Below, piece by piece: positions 1-9,870 of a stretch of DNA of 64,000 nucleotides; the first letter of the stretch is position 1; every line of letters begins with the position of its first letter. Source of the stretch: Aliidiomarina shirensis (GTDB taxonomy: Bacteria > Pseudomonadota > Gammaproteobacteria > Enterobacterales > Alteromonadaceae); NCBI RefSeq assembly GCF_003987345.1, contig NZ_PIPP01000001.1, forward strand, positions 682,001 to 746,000. Reading direction: 5' to 3'. Under the pieces are notes generated by a model. It made no database searches, was not told the origin of the DNA, and saw only the letters and a list, made by a program, of their open reading frames with translations. The position numbers and the translations under genes were made by a program.

Positions 1-947
1 ATTAAGGTAATCACCAAAGCCATTGGTGTTCTATTTTGCTGCGCTTGCAACACCCGTTGCTCGAGCTCAGCGCCGGTAATATCAGCTTTTTCTACTTTGC
101 CCTGATACACCACATCAACGCCCAGCAAGGTATTTTTATGGCTTAGTTCACTCATTAAGAAATCAACGGTGGAGCCCGAACCCATAATATATAGGGTATT
201 ATCGTCCATACTTTCGATCACATCAGCGGCGATATCGGCGAGCACTAGTTCATCACTCTCCTTACCACCTATCTTTACCGCCTGCATATATTCCAATTCA
301 CCCGGTACTTGCAACTCAGCATAACGCCGTGCGCGTACCGTGCCATTGCGAAACGCATCTTCATCAATATCCATAACATCAGCCGCTCTTAGTGTAGTGA
401 GCTTGCCGGAAATCAACTGCTCTAGCACTTTGCCAGCGCCCAAGGGCGTTATCGCATATACCCCGGAATGAATTTTAACGCCCGCGGGTATACCTACTAC
501 TGGAAGTTCTTCTAGGCTCCCATTGCCATTTTCATTATTCGCAGCCCGTGCGCATTGCTGCAAGGCCAAGGCAACATCGCGTGCGGTGCCATCGCCGCCC
601 GCAAATACTAATAAATCAGGTTTCTGCGTGGCGATAGCGGTAACCGCTTGTTGTGTATCGCTGGCTTCTGTTTGTACGCTTGCCGCGTGGTAAGCCACTT
701 CATGATGAAAACCAAGCTCAGTTAATACATCAGCCCCCATATTCCCGGCGGCCGTAATGAATTTTATGTGCTCACGGTATGGCAATAACACGGATAGTGC
801 TTGTGCTACCCGCTTTTCCGCTTTTTGCTCTGCCCCCCGAGCCAGTGCTTCGCTGCGGGTTTCTGCGCCATCACTACCTTTTAACGCTACCGCGCCGCCA
901 ATACCCGCAAACGGGTTAATCACCAAACCAAAACTATACGGATACAT
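1..947 (-). CDS. ATP-NAD kinase family protein (3' end outside window)
   Basis: Reading leftward from the ATG at 947, 315 codons are open to the window edge, so the C-terminus is missing. The N-terminus has a nucleotide-binding INPFAGIGG loop (about residues 10-18) and, further on, FAGGDGTARDV, the GGDGT signature of the diacylglycerol/NAD kinase fold. This matches the COG3199 'ATP-NAD kinase-like' group, larger than and distinct from the housekeeping NadK. Substrate is unproven; NAD phosphorylation is the usual annotation but has little direct support for this branch. Its start lies inside the end of epmC (14-nt overlap), so the two are probably co-translated. Confidence 0.8.
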   Translation of the reverse strand, partial: MYPYSFGLVINPFAGIGGAVALKGSDGAETRSEALARGAEQKAEKRVAQALSVLLPYREHIKFITAAGNMGADVLTELGFHHEVAYHAASVQTEASDTQQAVTAIATQKPDLLVFAGGDGTARDVALALQQCARAANNENGNGSLEELPVVGIPAGVKIHSGVYAITPLGAGKVLEQLISGKLTTLRAADVMDIDEDAFRNGTVRARRYAELQVPGELEYMQAVKIGGKESDELVLADIAADVIESMDDNTLYIMGSGSTVDFLMSELSHKNTLLGVDVVYQGKVEKADITGAELEQRVLQAQQNRTPMALVITL

Positions 948-1584
948 GGAAAACTGCCTCTTCTGGTGCTTGTGAGCTGCTCATTTGGCTCTCTTGTTGG
1001 CTTTCTCGTTGACGCTGCTGCTCGCGAGCGAGCATCTGCAAGCCCTGTTGTTCTATCAGCGTGTAGGTAACTGCTGGAGTGCCCCACTGCGCTTGCAATA
1101 CCGCAGCAAAGCGTTGCGCCCGAGGGGGCCAGCCCGTTTTTGCTCGGTAAAGCGCCTTTCCCACTACCGCAGCAGCAAACTCGAGCCGATTGGGTGGCTC
1201 TGCACCACTGAGATTATCCACACTAATCTCAAACTGAATACCTGCAGCTAAACTCAAATACCACTCAATAGCTTGCGGGTGTACTTCCGCTTGCTCAAAG
1301 CGCGCTTGTAATTCTGGCGAGCGGCCATCGGGGGCATACCAATAGCCGAAATCGGGCAAGTGCCGCCGCACTTTGCCGGCCAAACACCAATGCGCTATTT
1401 CATGTAACGCTGAACGAGCATAACCGTGCGCAAACACAACACGATTGAACGGGTGCTTGTTAGAGCTAGGCAAATACACAGGTTCGTGCTCGCCCGCGAG
1501 CAAAACAGTTTGCTCACTTTCTTGGAAGGTATTATTAAACAGGCGGATCAATTGATCCGCCTGCGCTTCAAGAATTATGGCCAT
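934..1584 (-). CDS. epmC: Elongation factor P hydroxylase EpmC
   Basis: 216 residues. EpmC (formerly YfcM) hydroxylates the beta-lysylated lysine of elongation factor P, the last step of the EpmA/EpmB/EpmC pathway that relieves ribosome stalling at polyproline. The HEIAHWC segment supplies the HExxH-type metal ligands of the family, and the HGYARSALHEIAHW and FGYWYAPDGRS stretches are characteristic. epmA and epmB are not in this window. It lies in the same neighbourhood as in E. coli (sixA-smrB-prmB-aroC-epmC). It starts 15 nt after the stop of the S9 peptidase gene and overlaps the kinase-like gene by 14 nt. Confidence 0.9.
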   Translation of the reverse strand: MAIILEAQADQLIRLFNNTFQESEQTVLLAGEHEPVYLPSSNKHPFNRVVFAHGYARSALHEIAHWCLAGKVRRHLPDFGYWYAPDGRSPELQARFEQAEVHPQAIEWYLSLAAGIQFEISVDNLSGAEPPNRLEFAAAVVGKALYRAKTGWPPRAQRFAAVLQAQWGTPAVTYTLIEQQGLQMLAREQQRQRESQQESQMSSSQAPEEAVFHVSV

Positions 1585-1599
1585 ACTCAGCTATAAAAC

Positions 1600-4413
1600 C
1601 TATTCGTAATGTTGATACTCCAAGCCTTCAACCCACCATTCCGGTGCTTCTTCACCTTTCAGGTAGTAATCAAAGAATTCAAGCATTTTCAACGTGTAAT
1701 CAATCTTGTTGGCATAACGCTGCAAGTGGTGCGGTTCACCTTCGTATTGCAACATAACTACCGGTTTATCTAAACGGCGCAGGGCAAGATAATACTCGAT
1801 TCCCTGCTCCCATGGAACGGCCTCATCTTTATCACCAAACTGAATTAACATCGGCGTATTAATTTTATCCGCCACAAATACCGGTGAGTTCTTCAAGTAT
1901 GGTTCTAGATTATCATACATACTATCACCAATACGGCTTTGCCCAGTTTCGTATTGGAATTGGCGAGCTAAACCTGATCCCCAACGAATACCGCTGTATG
2001 CGCTTGTCATGTTTGATACAGGTGCGCCGGAAACTACCGCTGCAAAAATATCGGTTTCAGCGACCAAGAATGCTGCTTGGTAGCCCGACCAACTGTGCCC
2101 GTGCAGGCCAATAGCATCAGGGTCTGCAACACCCATTTCAATGATTTTTTCCATTGCCGGTACTAATGATTCGGTTGCACTTGGCCCCGGGGCACCATGG
2201 CGGAAATGAACATCTGGCAAAAACACCACATAATCTTGACCCAAGAAATATGGGAAGTTCGGGCGATGATTCACTTTCATTTGGTTCCACTGGTATAAAC
2301 GCTGCGAGAATTTCTCGTAGAAATACACCATCACTGGATAACGCTTATTCGCATCGTAGTTATCAGGCTTGATCAAAACGCCTTGCAGTGGCTCACCACG
2401 CGTTGATTCCCACTCCACTAACTCGGCATTACCCCACACAAACTCACTCTGCTGTGGGTTTACATTCGTTAGTTGTTTTGGTGCTGAGAAATCACGGTCG
2501 GCAATCATTAAATCTGGAAACTGGCGGAAGTCTTGCTCGGTAAACAACACTTGTTGCTTATCTTCACTGTGCGCCAAGAAACTATAGGTTTTCTCGCCTT
2601 CAATAAGTTCTGTTAATTCACCTTCTGCCACCTCAAAGTGGTAGAAACCACTGGTTTTCAAGCGCTCATGATACGCACGCAGTAACACCGGCTCTTCCGC
2701 GTTAATTACATTGTGATCATCGGTAAACACCACACGGAATTGGCGATCGCTCTCACGGCCAACTTGCGTTAAGTTAACCGCATTACCGTTGTTATCGATT
2801 TGCCAGATATCAAAACGATCATATACCCAAAATGCGCTGCTATCGGCGGCCCAACCTGCTACACCGTAACTACGCGGCTCGGCTGGCACATCGTTTTCTT
2901 CATCTACCCAAGAAACGTTCGCATTCGTGCCAACTACTTGGCTGCGCCCGCTTTCGCTATCAAAACGTTTCAGAACATTATCTTGCACAAACACAACATA
3001 ACGGCCGTTTGGCGATAGGCTACCCCGTTCACTTGAGCGCAATTTCTCAGCGACTAACTTGCGTTCGCCGGTGGCTAAATCCACCCAGTAAAGATCATGA
3101 TGAAAGCCATTCCAAGTTACTTCGCGCTGGTACGGTTCACTGTTCCACGCTAACGCTGCAAATGGATGATCATTTAGACTAATCGATTCGAGTGGCTCAT
3201 TACTTAGTGCCACCATGTTGCCAGCAGCTGGATAAAAAACTGCAGCTGCGGTTGCGCGTTGCATGCGGCTATAGGTTTGCCGCTGTTGGGGTTGAATCAT
3301 GCCATCATCGCCGTGCCAAACTTGCAAACGACGATCCCCAAGAAGGCGATCAAGATTGTAGAGATCTTCCGCCGACTTTGGCTTTAAATCAGTTTCCTGT
3401 TTTTCTTCTGGCGTTGGCCGATGACCAATAAACAAACGTTGGCTATCATCGCTGAAACGCATTGCACTATGCTCAGAAAGAATCATGCCATCACGAGCAA
3501 CATCGGCTGGCCGCGCACTTGCTTGGCCCTGCTGCCATAACCACAGTGTTTGCGGTGTTTCCGTTAACTTGGTTTCTTTTTCACCGGACAAAAAGGCAAA
3601 AAATTCGGCATTCGGCGCAAACGTAAGCTTGCTATATTTCAGTTCAGTAGAGCGATCGAGAATATAGCGTTGGCTGTTCCCAGTGTTAAACATCACTACC
3701 GCAGCTTCTACTTGTGCTTCTTCTTTCGCGCTTTCGTTATCGCTATTGGCCGTTTCCGAATCTGCAGTTTCTTCTTGCACTGCTTCTTCATGTTTAGTGT
3801 GCTCAACCCACACCACCCGGCTACCTTCCTCGGCTACCGCATAGTCGCTAACATTATTAACTTGCTGTTGCTCACCCGAACTTAAGCTCACCAGCGTTAG
3901 AATTTGCCCTTCTGGGCTACCATTCTCTTTGCTAAATTCTTTTACATGCAGAACTAACAAGTAATTGCCATCGCCGCTAAAAGCCGCCGAGCTGGCATGG
4001 CTAAAGCTTTGTTGTTCACCGCTGCTCACATTCACTAACACAGCATTGCTCACTAGCTTTGCCCGCTCTTCACGCGAACTCGCTTGCTCACGCTCCAACA
4101 ACGTAGGCTCCTGCATGAACACTACGAACGCGCCATCTTGGCTTACTTTTGGTGCATGGCCACGAGGAACGGAGAATGTTTCACCATCTTGGCTACGCAC
4201 CACGATACCTTCGCGATCGCCGTAATCAGGATTTGCAGAAAAAGCGATGGTTTCTAGATTCTCGCTTTGTTGGCGCTGCTCAATTTCCCGAAACTGCATA
4301 ATATCAGTGAGTTCTAGGGGGCGAGTTTCTGCAGTTTGCGCACTCGCGGTAGGGAATTGCAGCATGCTGAAAACCAGCACAAGTAATGCAAAATAGGTGG
4401 TGAGTTGTTTCAT
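1600..4413 (-). CDS. Exported prolyl oligopeptidase family (S9) serine peptidase
   Basis: 937 residues beginning with a cleavable signal peptide (hydrophobic core ending ...TASAQ), so it is predicted periplasmic. The N-terminal two thirds look like WD/beta-propeller repeats that gate the active site. The C-terminal third is an alpha/beta hydrolase with the triad Ser774 (in GHSWSGY), Asp863 (GDKDEAVPW) and His895 or 896 (EPHHL). The nucleophile elbow has Ser where most S9 enzymes have the second Gly of GxSxGG. It is likely an acylaminoacyl- or dipeptidyl-peptidase type enzyme trimming oligopeptides; the exact specificity cannot be read. An acidic low-complexity stretch (about residues 205-235, rich in Glu/Ala) interrupts the propeller. 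Confidence 0.85.
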   Translation of the reverse strand: MKQLTTYFALLVLVFSMLQFPTASAQTAETRPLELTDIMQFREIEQRQQSENLETIAFSANPDYGDREGIVVRSQDGETFSVPRGHAPKVSQDGAFVVFMQEPTLLEREQASSREERAKLVSNAVLVNVSSGEQQSFSHASSAAFSGDGNYLLVLHVKEFSKENGSPEGQILTLVSLSSGEQQQVNNVSDYAVAEEGSRVVWVEHTKHEEAVQEETADSETANSDNESAKEEAQVEAAVVMFNTGNSQRYILDRSTELKYSKLTFAPNAEFFAFLSGEKETKLTETPQTLWLWQQGQASARPADVARDGMILSEHSAMRFSDDSQRLFIGHRPTPEEKQETDLKPKSAEDLYNLDRLLGDRRLQVWHGDDGMIQPQQRQTYSRMQRATAAAVFYPAAGNMVALSNEPLESISLNDHPFAALAWNSEPYQREVTWNGFHHDLYWVDLATGERKLVAEKLRSSERGSLSPNGRYVVFVQDNVLKRFDSESGRSQVVGTNANVSWVDEENDVPAEPRSYGVAGWAADSSAFWVYDRFDIWQIDNNGNAVNLTQVGRESDRQFRVVFTDDHNVINAEEPVLLRAYHERLKTSGFYHFEVAEGELTELIEGEKTYSFLAHSEDKQQVLFTEQDFRQFPDLMIADRDFSAPKQLTNVNPQQSEFVWGNAELVEWESTRGEPLQGVLIKPDNYDANKRYPVMVYFYEKFSQRLYQWNQMKVNHRPNFPYFLGQDYVVFLPDVHFRHGAPGPSATESLVPAMEKIIEMGVADPDAIGLHGHSWSGYQAAFLVAETDIFAAVVSGAPVSNMTSAYSGIRWGSGLARQFQYETGQSRIGDSMYDNLEPYLKNSPVFVADKINTPMLIQFGDKDEAVPWEQGIEYYLALRRLDKPVVMLQYEGEPHHLQRYANKIDYTLKMLEFFDYYLKGEEAPEWWVEGLEYQHYE

Positions 4414-4502
4414 GGCAACCTCGTTAGCGTTTTTAATTATCCTCCTATTATCACTAACTCAGTTGCGAATAACTACCCCACTAATCGCGCCACGGCTAAA
4501 GC

Positions 4503-5684
4503 TCACCGATTTGCGCTTAAATTAACTCGCTCACGAATAAACATGGCCGCAATCAAGCCAAGTAACGCGGCGATTGCTGCCGCAGTGAAGGTGAATTCTG
4601 CGCCCTCGCCCTGTTGCCACAAAAAGCCAGCAAGCCAGGCACCTAGAGCGCCCCCACCGGCGAAACCTACACTCAAATAGAACGCTTGACCGCGGCTGTG
4701 TTGATCAGCCGGAAAATAGCTATGCACATAACGCATTGCAGCACTGTGATGCAACGCGAAACTAAAGGCGTGAACCAGTTGAATTGGAATCAGCCACCAC
4801 AGCACATCGGCGAAGTTTGCTAACGCCAACCAACGCAAACTGGTAAGTGCTAAACAAAACATGAGTAAGCGCCGCACGGTAAACTGAACCACTAAACGGC
4901 CAGCAATGAAGAACATCGCGACCTCGGCGGCCACACCCAATGAAATCAGTGCGCCCACAGCAATTGGTGCATACCCTAACTGAGTTAAATACAGCGCGAA
5001 GAACGCATAAAACGGCGCAAAGCTCATTTGCAGCAACATGGTAGAGATAATAAACATCACAAAAGGCCGCCGCCGAATTCGCCGCCAAAACCCTTCCGGT
5101 AGCGGTTGATTCGGATCTTGGTAGGCTCGTTCAGGTTCCTCTAATTTGCTTACTGCAACGAGTAACGGAAGCAATAATATTGCCCCGAGTATTGGAAAGC
5201 TCTCTGTGCCTGCTAAATCGAGTAATTCGGCGGTAATGAGTGCCACCAGGATAAAGCCAAAGCTACCGGCCATACGGATACGGCTATAGCGATGGTTTTC
5301 AGCACCTAAGCTTGCCAGGGTAACCACTTCAAGTTGTGGCAAAATGGCAGACCAAAACAAACTAACTAATCCGAGTAACGAGGCTACCGCAAGGTAGCTA
5401 TTCACTTGCGCCAGCAACACCAACATTACCAGCGAACTCAATACACCAAAACGGATGAGCGGCACTAGCTTACCCAAACGATCAGCCACAGCGGCCCAAA
5501 GTGGCGGCCCTATTACCCGACAAATAGTGGAAATCGCAATCAGCTCGCCAATTTCGCGCGAGCTAAAGCCTAAGGCATCTAGATAAAAGCCAAGGTAAGG
5601 TACGAGTAATGCCAGTACGGCGAAATAGCCAAAATAGGACCAGCTCAAACGCCGGCATTGGCTTTGGAAAGCAATTGGGTTCAT
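4503..5684 (-). CDS. MFS transporter, HcaT/phenylpropionate-permease-like
   Basis: 393 residues with about 12 hydrophobic segments, the usual size of a major facilitator. The N-terminus resembles the MFS_1_like/HcaT group, annotated as 3-phenylpropionate permeases: a [17 protein letters not shown] first helix, then [13 protein letters not shown], the loop 2-3 motif with its conserved Asp-Arg pair. Substrate cannot be deduced and the neighbours (aroC, a peptidase) do not point to a catabolic pathway. The start codon overlaps the aroC stop by 4 nt (ATGA), so it is translationally coupled to aroC. Confidence 0.8.
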   Translation of the reverse strand: MNPIAFQSQCRRLSWSYFGYFAVLALLVPYLGFYLDALGFSSREIGELIAISTICRVIGPPLWAAVADRLGKLVPLIRFGVLSSLVMLVLLAQVNSYLAVASLLGLVSLFWSAILPQLEVVTLASLGAENHRYSRIRMAGSFGFILVALITAELLDLAGTESFPILGAILLLPLLVAVSKLEEPERAYQDPNQPLPEGFWRRIRRRPFVMFIISTMLLQMSFAPFYAFFALYLTQLGYAPIAVGALISLGVAAEVAMFFIAGRLVVQFTVRRLLMFCLALTSLRWLALANFADVLWWLIPIQLVHAFSFALHHSAAMRYVHSYFPADQHSRGQAFYLSVGFAGGGALGAWLAGFLWQQGEGAEFTFTAAAIAALLGLIAAMFIRERVNLSANR

Positions 5685-6766
5685 TTCAAATGCGGAACAT
5701 TAGTCGTTACATGGCCATTTTGCGCGCGTTGACGCAGCCAATGATCAATGAGAGTAAGCGCCATCATAGCTTCCGCTATCGGTACCGCACGAATACCCAC
5801 GCACGGATCATGGCGGCCATGAGTGCTGATAGTTTGTGCATTACCAAATTGATCTATGGTTTTGCCTTCCAGCTTAATGCTCGAGGTTGGTTTCAGCGCT
5901 ATTTCAGCGGTAACCGTTTGCCCACTGCTAATGCCACCTAAAACCCCACCGGCGTGATTCGAACAAAAGCCTTCTGGGGTCATTTCATCACGATGCTCTG
6001 AGCCGCGTTGCTCAACAACCGCAAAACCATCACCAATGCTGACCGCTTTTACTGCATTAATCGACATCAACGCCTTGGCCAAATCGGCATCTAAGCGATC
6101 AAAAACTGGTTCGCCTAAGCCTGCTGGAACCCCTGAGGCTTCCACGCGGATTTTTGCGCCCACAGAATCACCCGCTTTCTTTAGTTCGCGAATCAGTGCA
6201 TCAAGATCGTCGATCTTGCTGGCATCAGGGAAGAAAAAGGGGTTATTGTGCACTTCTTGCCAGTCTAGCTGGCTTGCGGCTACGCCGCCCATTTGTGTCA
6301 TTGCCGCACGAATTTGAATGCCTTGCTGTTGCAAAAACTGCTGCGCAATAGCGCCCGCGGCTACGCGCATGGCTGTTTCCCGAGCCGATGAACGCCCACC
6401 CCCACGATAATCGCGGTGGCCATATTTATGCGCATAAGTGTAATCAGCGTGGCCTGGGCGGAATAAATCTTTGATATCGGAATAATCACGGCTGCGCTGA
6501 TCGGTGTTTTCAATCACTAATCCAATGGGTGTGCCGGTAGTTTTCCCCTCAAATACGCCCGAAAGTATCTTTACTTGGTCGGCTTCGCGGCGTGGCGTGG
6601 TATAGCGATTATTGCCTGGCTTACGGCGATCTAATTGCGCTTGAATATACGCTTCATCAATGTCAATACCGGGTGGGCAACCATCAATCACCGCACCTAG
6701 GGCTGGCCCATGGCTTTCGCCAAAGGTTGTTACTCGAAATAGTTCACCAAACGTATTTGCGCTCAT
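5681..6766 (-). CDS. aroC: Chorismate synthase AroC
   Basis: 361 residues, the normal length. Catalyses the last shikimate-pathway step, 5-enolpyruvylshikimate-3-phosphate to chorismate, using reduced FMN. The first signature ([18 protein letters not shown], near residue 17) and the [18 protein letters not shown] segment, both binding flavin and substrate, are intact. As in E. coli it follows prmB and smrB. A 91-nt gap separates it from prmB; the MFS gene overlaps its stop. Confidence 0.97.
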   Translation of the reverse strand: MSANTFGELFRVTTFGESHGPALGAVIDGCPPGIDIDEAYIQAQLDRRKPGNNRYTTPRREADQVKILSGVFEGKTTGTPIGLVIENTDQRSRDYSDIKDLFRPGHADYTYAHKYGHRDYRGGGRSSARETAMRVAAGAIAQQFLQQQGIQIRAAMTQMGGVAASQLDWQEVHNNPFFFPDASKIDDLDALIRELKKAGDSVGAKIRVEASGVPAGLGEPVFDRLDADLAKALMSINAVKAVSIGDGFAVVEQRGSEHRDEMTPEGFCSNHAGGVLGGISSGQTVTAEIALKPTSSIKLEGKTIDQFGNAQTISTHGRHDPCVGIRAVPIAEAMMALTLIDHWLRQRAQNGHVTTNVPHLK

Positions 6767-6857
6767 GCCTGCCCCTTGCTGAATTTTTTTATTACTTTTT
6801 GCTACGTATGTTGTTCATTTTGCCCGTGGTATGCGGCAAAAAAATTATCGGCCTGAT

Positions 6858-7781
6858 TTACTTATCGGCGAACTCTGCCGCGTGCGCAATCAATTGCTCA
6901 CGATTAATGACAAACACACCAGCGCCACCATTTTCAAAGTCTAGCCAGATAAAGGGTACATCTGGCCATTCTTGCATCATATGCACCATGCTATTGCCCA
7001 CTTCGCACACCAGAATGCCATCCCCCGATAAATGCTCAGGCGCATCACGCAGGATACGCCGCACTAAATCTAAGCCATCATGCCCTGCCGCTAAACCCAG
7101 TTCCGGTTCGTGATGATATTCATCGGGTAAATCCGACATATCTTCAGCATCAACATACGGTGGATTGGTAACAATTAAATCATATACGTTGCCAGTAAGT
7201 GCATCGAGCCCATCCGATTCGATTGCGGTAACGCGCTCGCTCAGCCCATGCTCTTCGATATTCATGCGCGCCACTTCGAGCGCATCAGTGCTAATATCTA
7301 CCGCATCAACTTCGGCATCAGCAAAAGCGTAAGCACAGGCTATGGCAATACAGCCAGAGCCGGTGCATAAATCAAGAATGCGCGCAGGTTCTTCACTTAT
7401 CCACGGCGCAAAGTGTTGCTGAATTAGTTCAGCAATAGGTGAACGCGGCACCAACACACGCTCATCAACATAAAATGGTAAATCAGCAAACCAGGCCTTG
7501 TGCACTAAGTATGCGGCTGGAATTTTATCGCGAATGCGGCGGTTAACTAAGGCCACCAATTGTAGTTTCTCATCCGTGGTTAAACGGCAGTTGCGGCACT
7601 CATTTAACTCTTGAAAGCTTAACGACGTAACCGCTGATAACATCAACAACCCTTCTTCCCAACCATCTGCTGCACCATGGCCAAAATATACATCGGCGCC
7701 ATTCAATGCAGAGGTAATATACCGTTGCCAATCGGCTATACTGAACAAATCGTCGGTTAGTTGTGTGTACTCGTGTGTCAC
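6858..7781 (-). CDS. prmB: Ribosomal protein uL3 N5-glutamine methyltransferase PrmB
   Basis: 307 residues. Transfers a methyl group from S-adenosylmethionine to a glutamine of ribosomal protein L3. It shows the SAM-binding LDLCTGSGCIAIACA motif and the NPPYVDAEDM catalytic motif that holds the glutamine amide. Start is GTG at 7781, preceded by GGGAGA on the minus strand. It is paralogous to prmC at 30.6 kb; the longer N-terminal region and the position between smrB and aroC identify it as PrmB. Confidence 0.93.
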   Translation of the reverse strand: MTHEYTQLTDDLFSIADWQRYITSALNGADVYFGHGAADGWEEGLLMLSAVTSLSFQELNECRNCRLTTDEKLQLVALVNRRIRDKIPAAYLVHKAWFADLPFYVDERVLVPRSPIAELIQQHFAPWISEEPARILDLCTGSGCIAIACAYAFADAEVDAVDISTDALEVARMNIEEHGLSERVTAIESDGLDALTGNVYDLIVTNPPYVDAEDMSDLPDEYHHEPELGLAAGHDGLDLVRRILRDAPEHLSGDGILVCEVGNSMVHMMQEWPDVPFIWLDFENGGAGVFVINREQLIAHAAEFADK

Positions 7782-7854
7782 CGTTAATTCTCCCTTTGCA
7801 GTTAGGCTCTCGCCATTAGCTGCATTTTACCCGCGGCACATCGGCCGCTTTCGG

Positions 7855-7884
7855 TTGTAATTGATAGCTTATGGCGCCTATTAT
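7855..7884 (+). promoter_or_regulatory. Possible sigma-70 promoter of smrB
   Basis: TTGTAA (7855-7860), an 18-nt spacer and TATTAT (7879-7884) lie 36 nt upstream of the likely smrB ATG, in the divergent prmB/smrB gap. Assigned by eye from consensus similarity only. Confidence 0.4.
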
Positions 7885-7920
7885 ACCCACGAATTTGTAG
7901 TAAATGAGTATTTCCAGCCA

Positions 7921-8502
7921 ATGGCAGCGAAAAAAGCAAAGAAAACACCCAATAAAGCACTTATTTCTGTACAAGATCGCGAGCTTTTTCGTGCTGAAGT
8001 TGAGGGTATCACACCTCTTACACAAGATAGAGCCGAGTTACCGGTAGTGCCGGTGAGCAGAAAGAAAGTAAAACTAAAAAATCTCGCTTTGGAAACTCAG
8101 CGTGATAACGCCAGCGATCCCTTCTCTGATCATTATGAGCCGTTATTACCAGAAGGAACCATGAGCTGGGTGGCCGATGGCGATCAGCCATACTTGGCCA
8201 AGCAGCTGCGGCGCGGAAATTTCGCGCCAGAGATGACACTCGATTTACATGGCTACACAAAGTTACAAGCCAAGCGTGATTTAGCGGCTGCGATTAAACT
8301 CTGTGTGCGCGATTCGTTAAGCTGTTTGTGTGTAATTCATGGCATTGGCCACGGCATTTTGCGCCAGCAAGTTCCGCTTTGGTTGGCGCAGCATCCAGAA
8401 GTTCGAGCGTTTCACCAAGCCCCTTTAGAATGGGGTGGCCACGGTGCGTTGTTAGTGCTGCTCCGGAGCGCGCACCCCTTGCAAGATACCTTCCATCGCT
8501 AA
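7921..8502 (+). CDS. smrB: Ribosome rescue endonuclease SmrB
   Basis: 193 residues from the ATG at 7921; an in-frame TTG at 7861 would add 20 residues not present in relatives. The C-terminal Smr domain shows LDLHGYTKLQAKRDL, the VIHGIGHGIL loop and the ending HQAPLEWGGHGALLVLL, closely following E. coli SmrB (YfcN). SmrB is recruited to collided ribosomes and cleaves the mRNA between them, which then lets tmRNA/SmpB rescue the stalled ribosome; smpB lies 1.4 kb away. Its last 51 nt overlap the end of sixA on the opposite strand. Confidence 0.92.
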   Translation: MAAKKAKKTPNKALISVQDRELFRAEVEGITPLTQDRAELPVVPVSRKKVKLKNLALETQRDNASDPFSDHYEPLLPEGTMSWVADGDQPYLAKQLRRGNFAPEMTLDLHGYTKLQAKRDLAAAIKLCVRDSLSCLCVIHGIGHGILRQQVPLWLAQHPEVRAFHQAPLEWGGHGALLVLLRSAHPLQDTFHR

Positions 8503-8940
8503 GGGTTCAACATCAATGACAGCGATACCCGCGGTGGGAAATAACGGCGGTTGTACACGCTGATCCAGATAACTGGTTAGATAACAAACAAAGGGCATGT
8601 GCGAAACTAAAAGTACGGTTTCTGCCGGTTCAATTTGCAAGCGCGCCATGAGCGCACTGGCAAACATTTCCGGGTCGCCTTCAGGGGTGATATCGGTTGA
8701 TACCTCAACTACCTCTGCGCCCACGAGTTTGGCAACTTCCGCGTAGGTTTGCTGCGCTCGCACATAAGGGCTGACAATAACTAAATCAATTTTCGGCGTT
8801 TGTTCGGCTAACCATTCGGCTGCGGTACGTGCCTCATCATGACCACGCTCGGTAAGCTCGCGTGATGCATCAGGCTCTACTTTCCCCAACTGCATGGTAG
8901 GTGCTTTTGCTTCGCCATGCCGCATTACAAACACTTTCAT
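8452..8940 (-). CDS. sixA: Phosphohistidine phosphatase SixA
   Basis: 162 residues of the histidine-phosphatase superfamily. The N-terminal MRHGEA motif carries the catalytic His, followed by the conserved SPYVRAQQT segment and a second His in LVSHMPFV. In E. coli SixA dephosphorylates phosphohistidine on the nitrogen phosphotransferase protein NPr (and was first described for ArcB). It overlaps rnfH by 4 nt (ATGA) and runs 51 nt into the 3' end of smrB. Confidence 0.92.
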   Translation of the reverse strand: MKVFVMRHGEAKAPTMQLGKVEPDASRELTERGHDEARTAAEWLAEQTPKIDLVIVSPYVRAQQTYAEVAKLVGAEVVEVSTDITPEGDPEMFASALMARLQIEPAETVLLVSHMPFVCYLTSYLDQRVQPPLFPTAGIAVIDVEPLAMEGILQGVRAPEQH

Positions 8941-9311
8941 GAATCTTGCTCCGCTTGCTGCTCTGCATGTTTACCGCGTTTCTGATCTACGCGGCCGCCC
9001 GTTACTTTATCGGCACGGCCATCTTCTTTTGCTTGCTCTGCACGACGACGGCGAATCTCTTTCGGATCTGCCACCAGCGGCCGATATATCTCTATACGAT
9101 CGCCAGAACGGGGTGTATCACTGAGCTTACATGTTTTATTCCAAATCCCTACCGCGTGCTGGCTGAGATCAATTTCTGGAAAAAACCGTTTTATGCCTGA
9201 TTGCTCAATCGCTTCTTCTACCGTTGCGCCTTGCGCTATCGATAGCGAAACAATTTTTTGTTTTTCTGGCGTAGCGAACACTACTTCTATACTGATAAGG
9301 TTTTCAGCCAT
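8937..9311 (-). CDS. rnfH: RnfH family protein
   Basis: 124 residues from the ATG at 9311 (MAENLISIEVVFATPEKQ); an upstream in-frame ATG at 9347 lies deep inside ratA and is unlikely. Ubiquitin-like beta-grasp fold of the UPF0125/RnfH family, with the conserved VGIWNK and GDRIEIYRPL stretches. The C-terminus is a highly charged tail rich in Arg, Lys, Glu and Gln. Function is not firmly known; the ratA-rnfH pairing is conserved in gammaproteobacteria. The start overlaps the ratA stop by 8 nt. Confidence 0.9.
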   Translation of the reverse strand: MAENLISIEVVFATPEKQKIVSLSIAQGATVEEAIEQSGIKRFFPEIDLSQHAVGIWNKTCKLSDTPRSGDRIEIYRPLVADPKEIRRRRAEQAKEDGRADKVTGGRVDQKRGKHAEQQAEQDS

Positions 9312-9741
9312 GACCATACACCTGCCGCGCACGCATCGCGAACGCATCGACCATGCGGCTTGTTACTTCATTGAATACTTTTGCGAAGGCGAAGTGTAAC
9401 AGCTTGTTAGAAAATTCAAACTCAAGCTTCAGCGTTACCTTGCAGGCATCTTCGGCAAGTGGCTTAAATTCCCAGCCCCCATGTAAATCACGGAACGGAC
9501 CTTTTACTAGCTCAAGCCGAATAAGTTGCTCGCTGACTAAGGTATTGCGGGTTGTGAATGCTTGGCTAATACCGGCCTTACTGATAGCAAGCTCGGCCAC
9601 CATACTATCAACCGTTTGCTCAAGGATTTCTGCACCAACACAGCCCGGAACAAATTCCGGATAGGCGGCAACATCATTCACTAGATCATACATTTGACGG
9701 CAGCTGTAATGAACTAAAGCGCTGCGTTCAATTTGTGGCAT
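9304..9741 (-). CDS. ratA: RatA / coenzyme Q-binding START-domain protein
   Basis: 145 residues from the ATG at 9741 (MPQIERSALVHYS). A small START-like lipid-binding fold: conserved YDLVNDVAAYPEFVPGC and the C-terminal FNEVTSRMVDAFAMRA helix match the RatA/COQ10 family. E. coli RatA was reported as a toxin that binds 50S subunits and blocks 70S formation, while related COQ10 proteins bind ubiquinone; which role dominates here is open. It is divergent from smpB, the standard arrangement in enterobacteria. Confidence 0.9.
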   Translation of the reverse strand: MPQIERSALVHYSCRQMYDLVNDVAAYPEFVPGCVGAEILEQTVDSMVAELAISKAGISQAFTTRNTLVSEQLIRLELVKGPFRDLHGGWEFKPLAEDACKVTLKLEFEFSNKLLHFAFAKVFNEVTSRMVDAFAMRARQVYGHG

Positions 9742-9823
9742 TACAAATACCTGCCTTCCATCGATTGCGGTGAGTAGAAATAAACGTGCGCATTCTACTC
9801 CTTCTTTGAAACTGATGCATCTT

Positions 9824-9870
9824 TTGTGATTTCTCTTTTCAGCGCCCGTATGATGCGTATAATACGCGCC
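9824..9870 (+). promoter_or_regulatory. smpB promoter with palindromic -10 box
   Basis: TATAAT at 9858-9863 sits inside the perfect palindrome GCGTATAATACGC (9855-9867), with TTTTCA (9836-9841) as a possible -35 at 16 nt. An alternative pair is TTGTGA (9824-9829) with TATGAT (9849-9854), spacer 19. From the first -10, transcription would begin close to the smpB ATG at 9871, giving little or no leader. The symmetry also gives a TATTAT box reading toward ratA. Confidence 0.55.

Noticed and set aside
2832-3182. Open frame of 116 codons on the + strand within the S9 peptidase gene
   Set aside because: Lies entirely within a well-supported gene, has no RBS and no recognisable domain; antisense shadow.
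6818-6841. TTTTGCC/GGCAAAA hairpin between prmB and aroC
   Set aside because: Only 7 bp with a 10-nt loop and no U-run on the transcribed strand; prmB and aroC probably remain cotranscribed.
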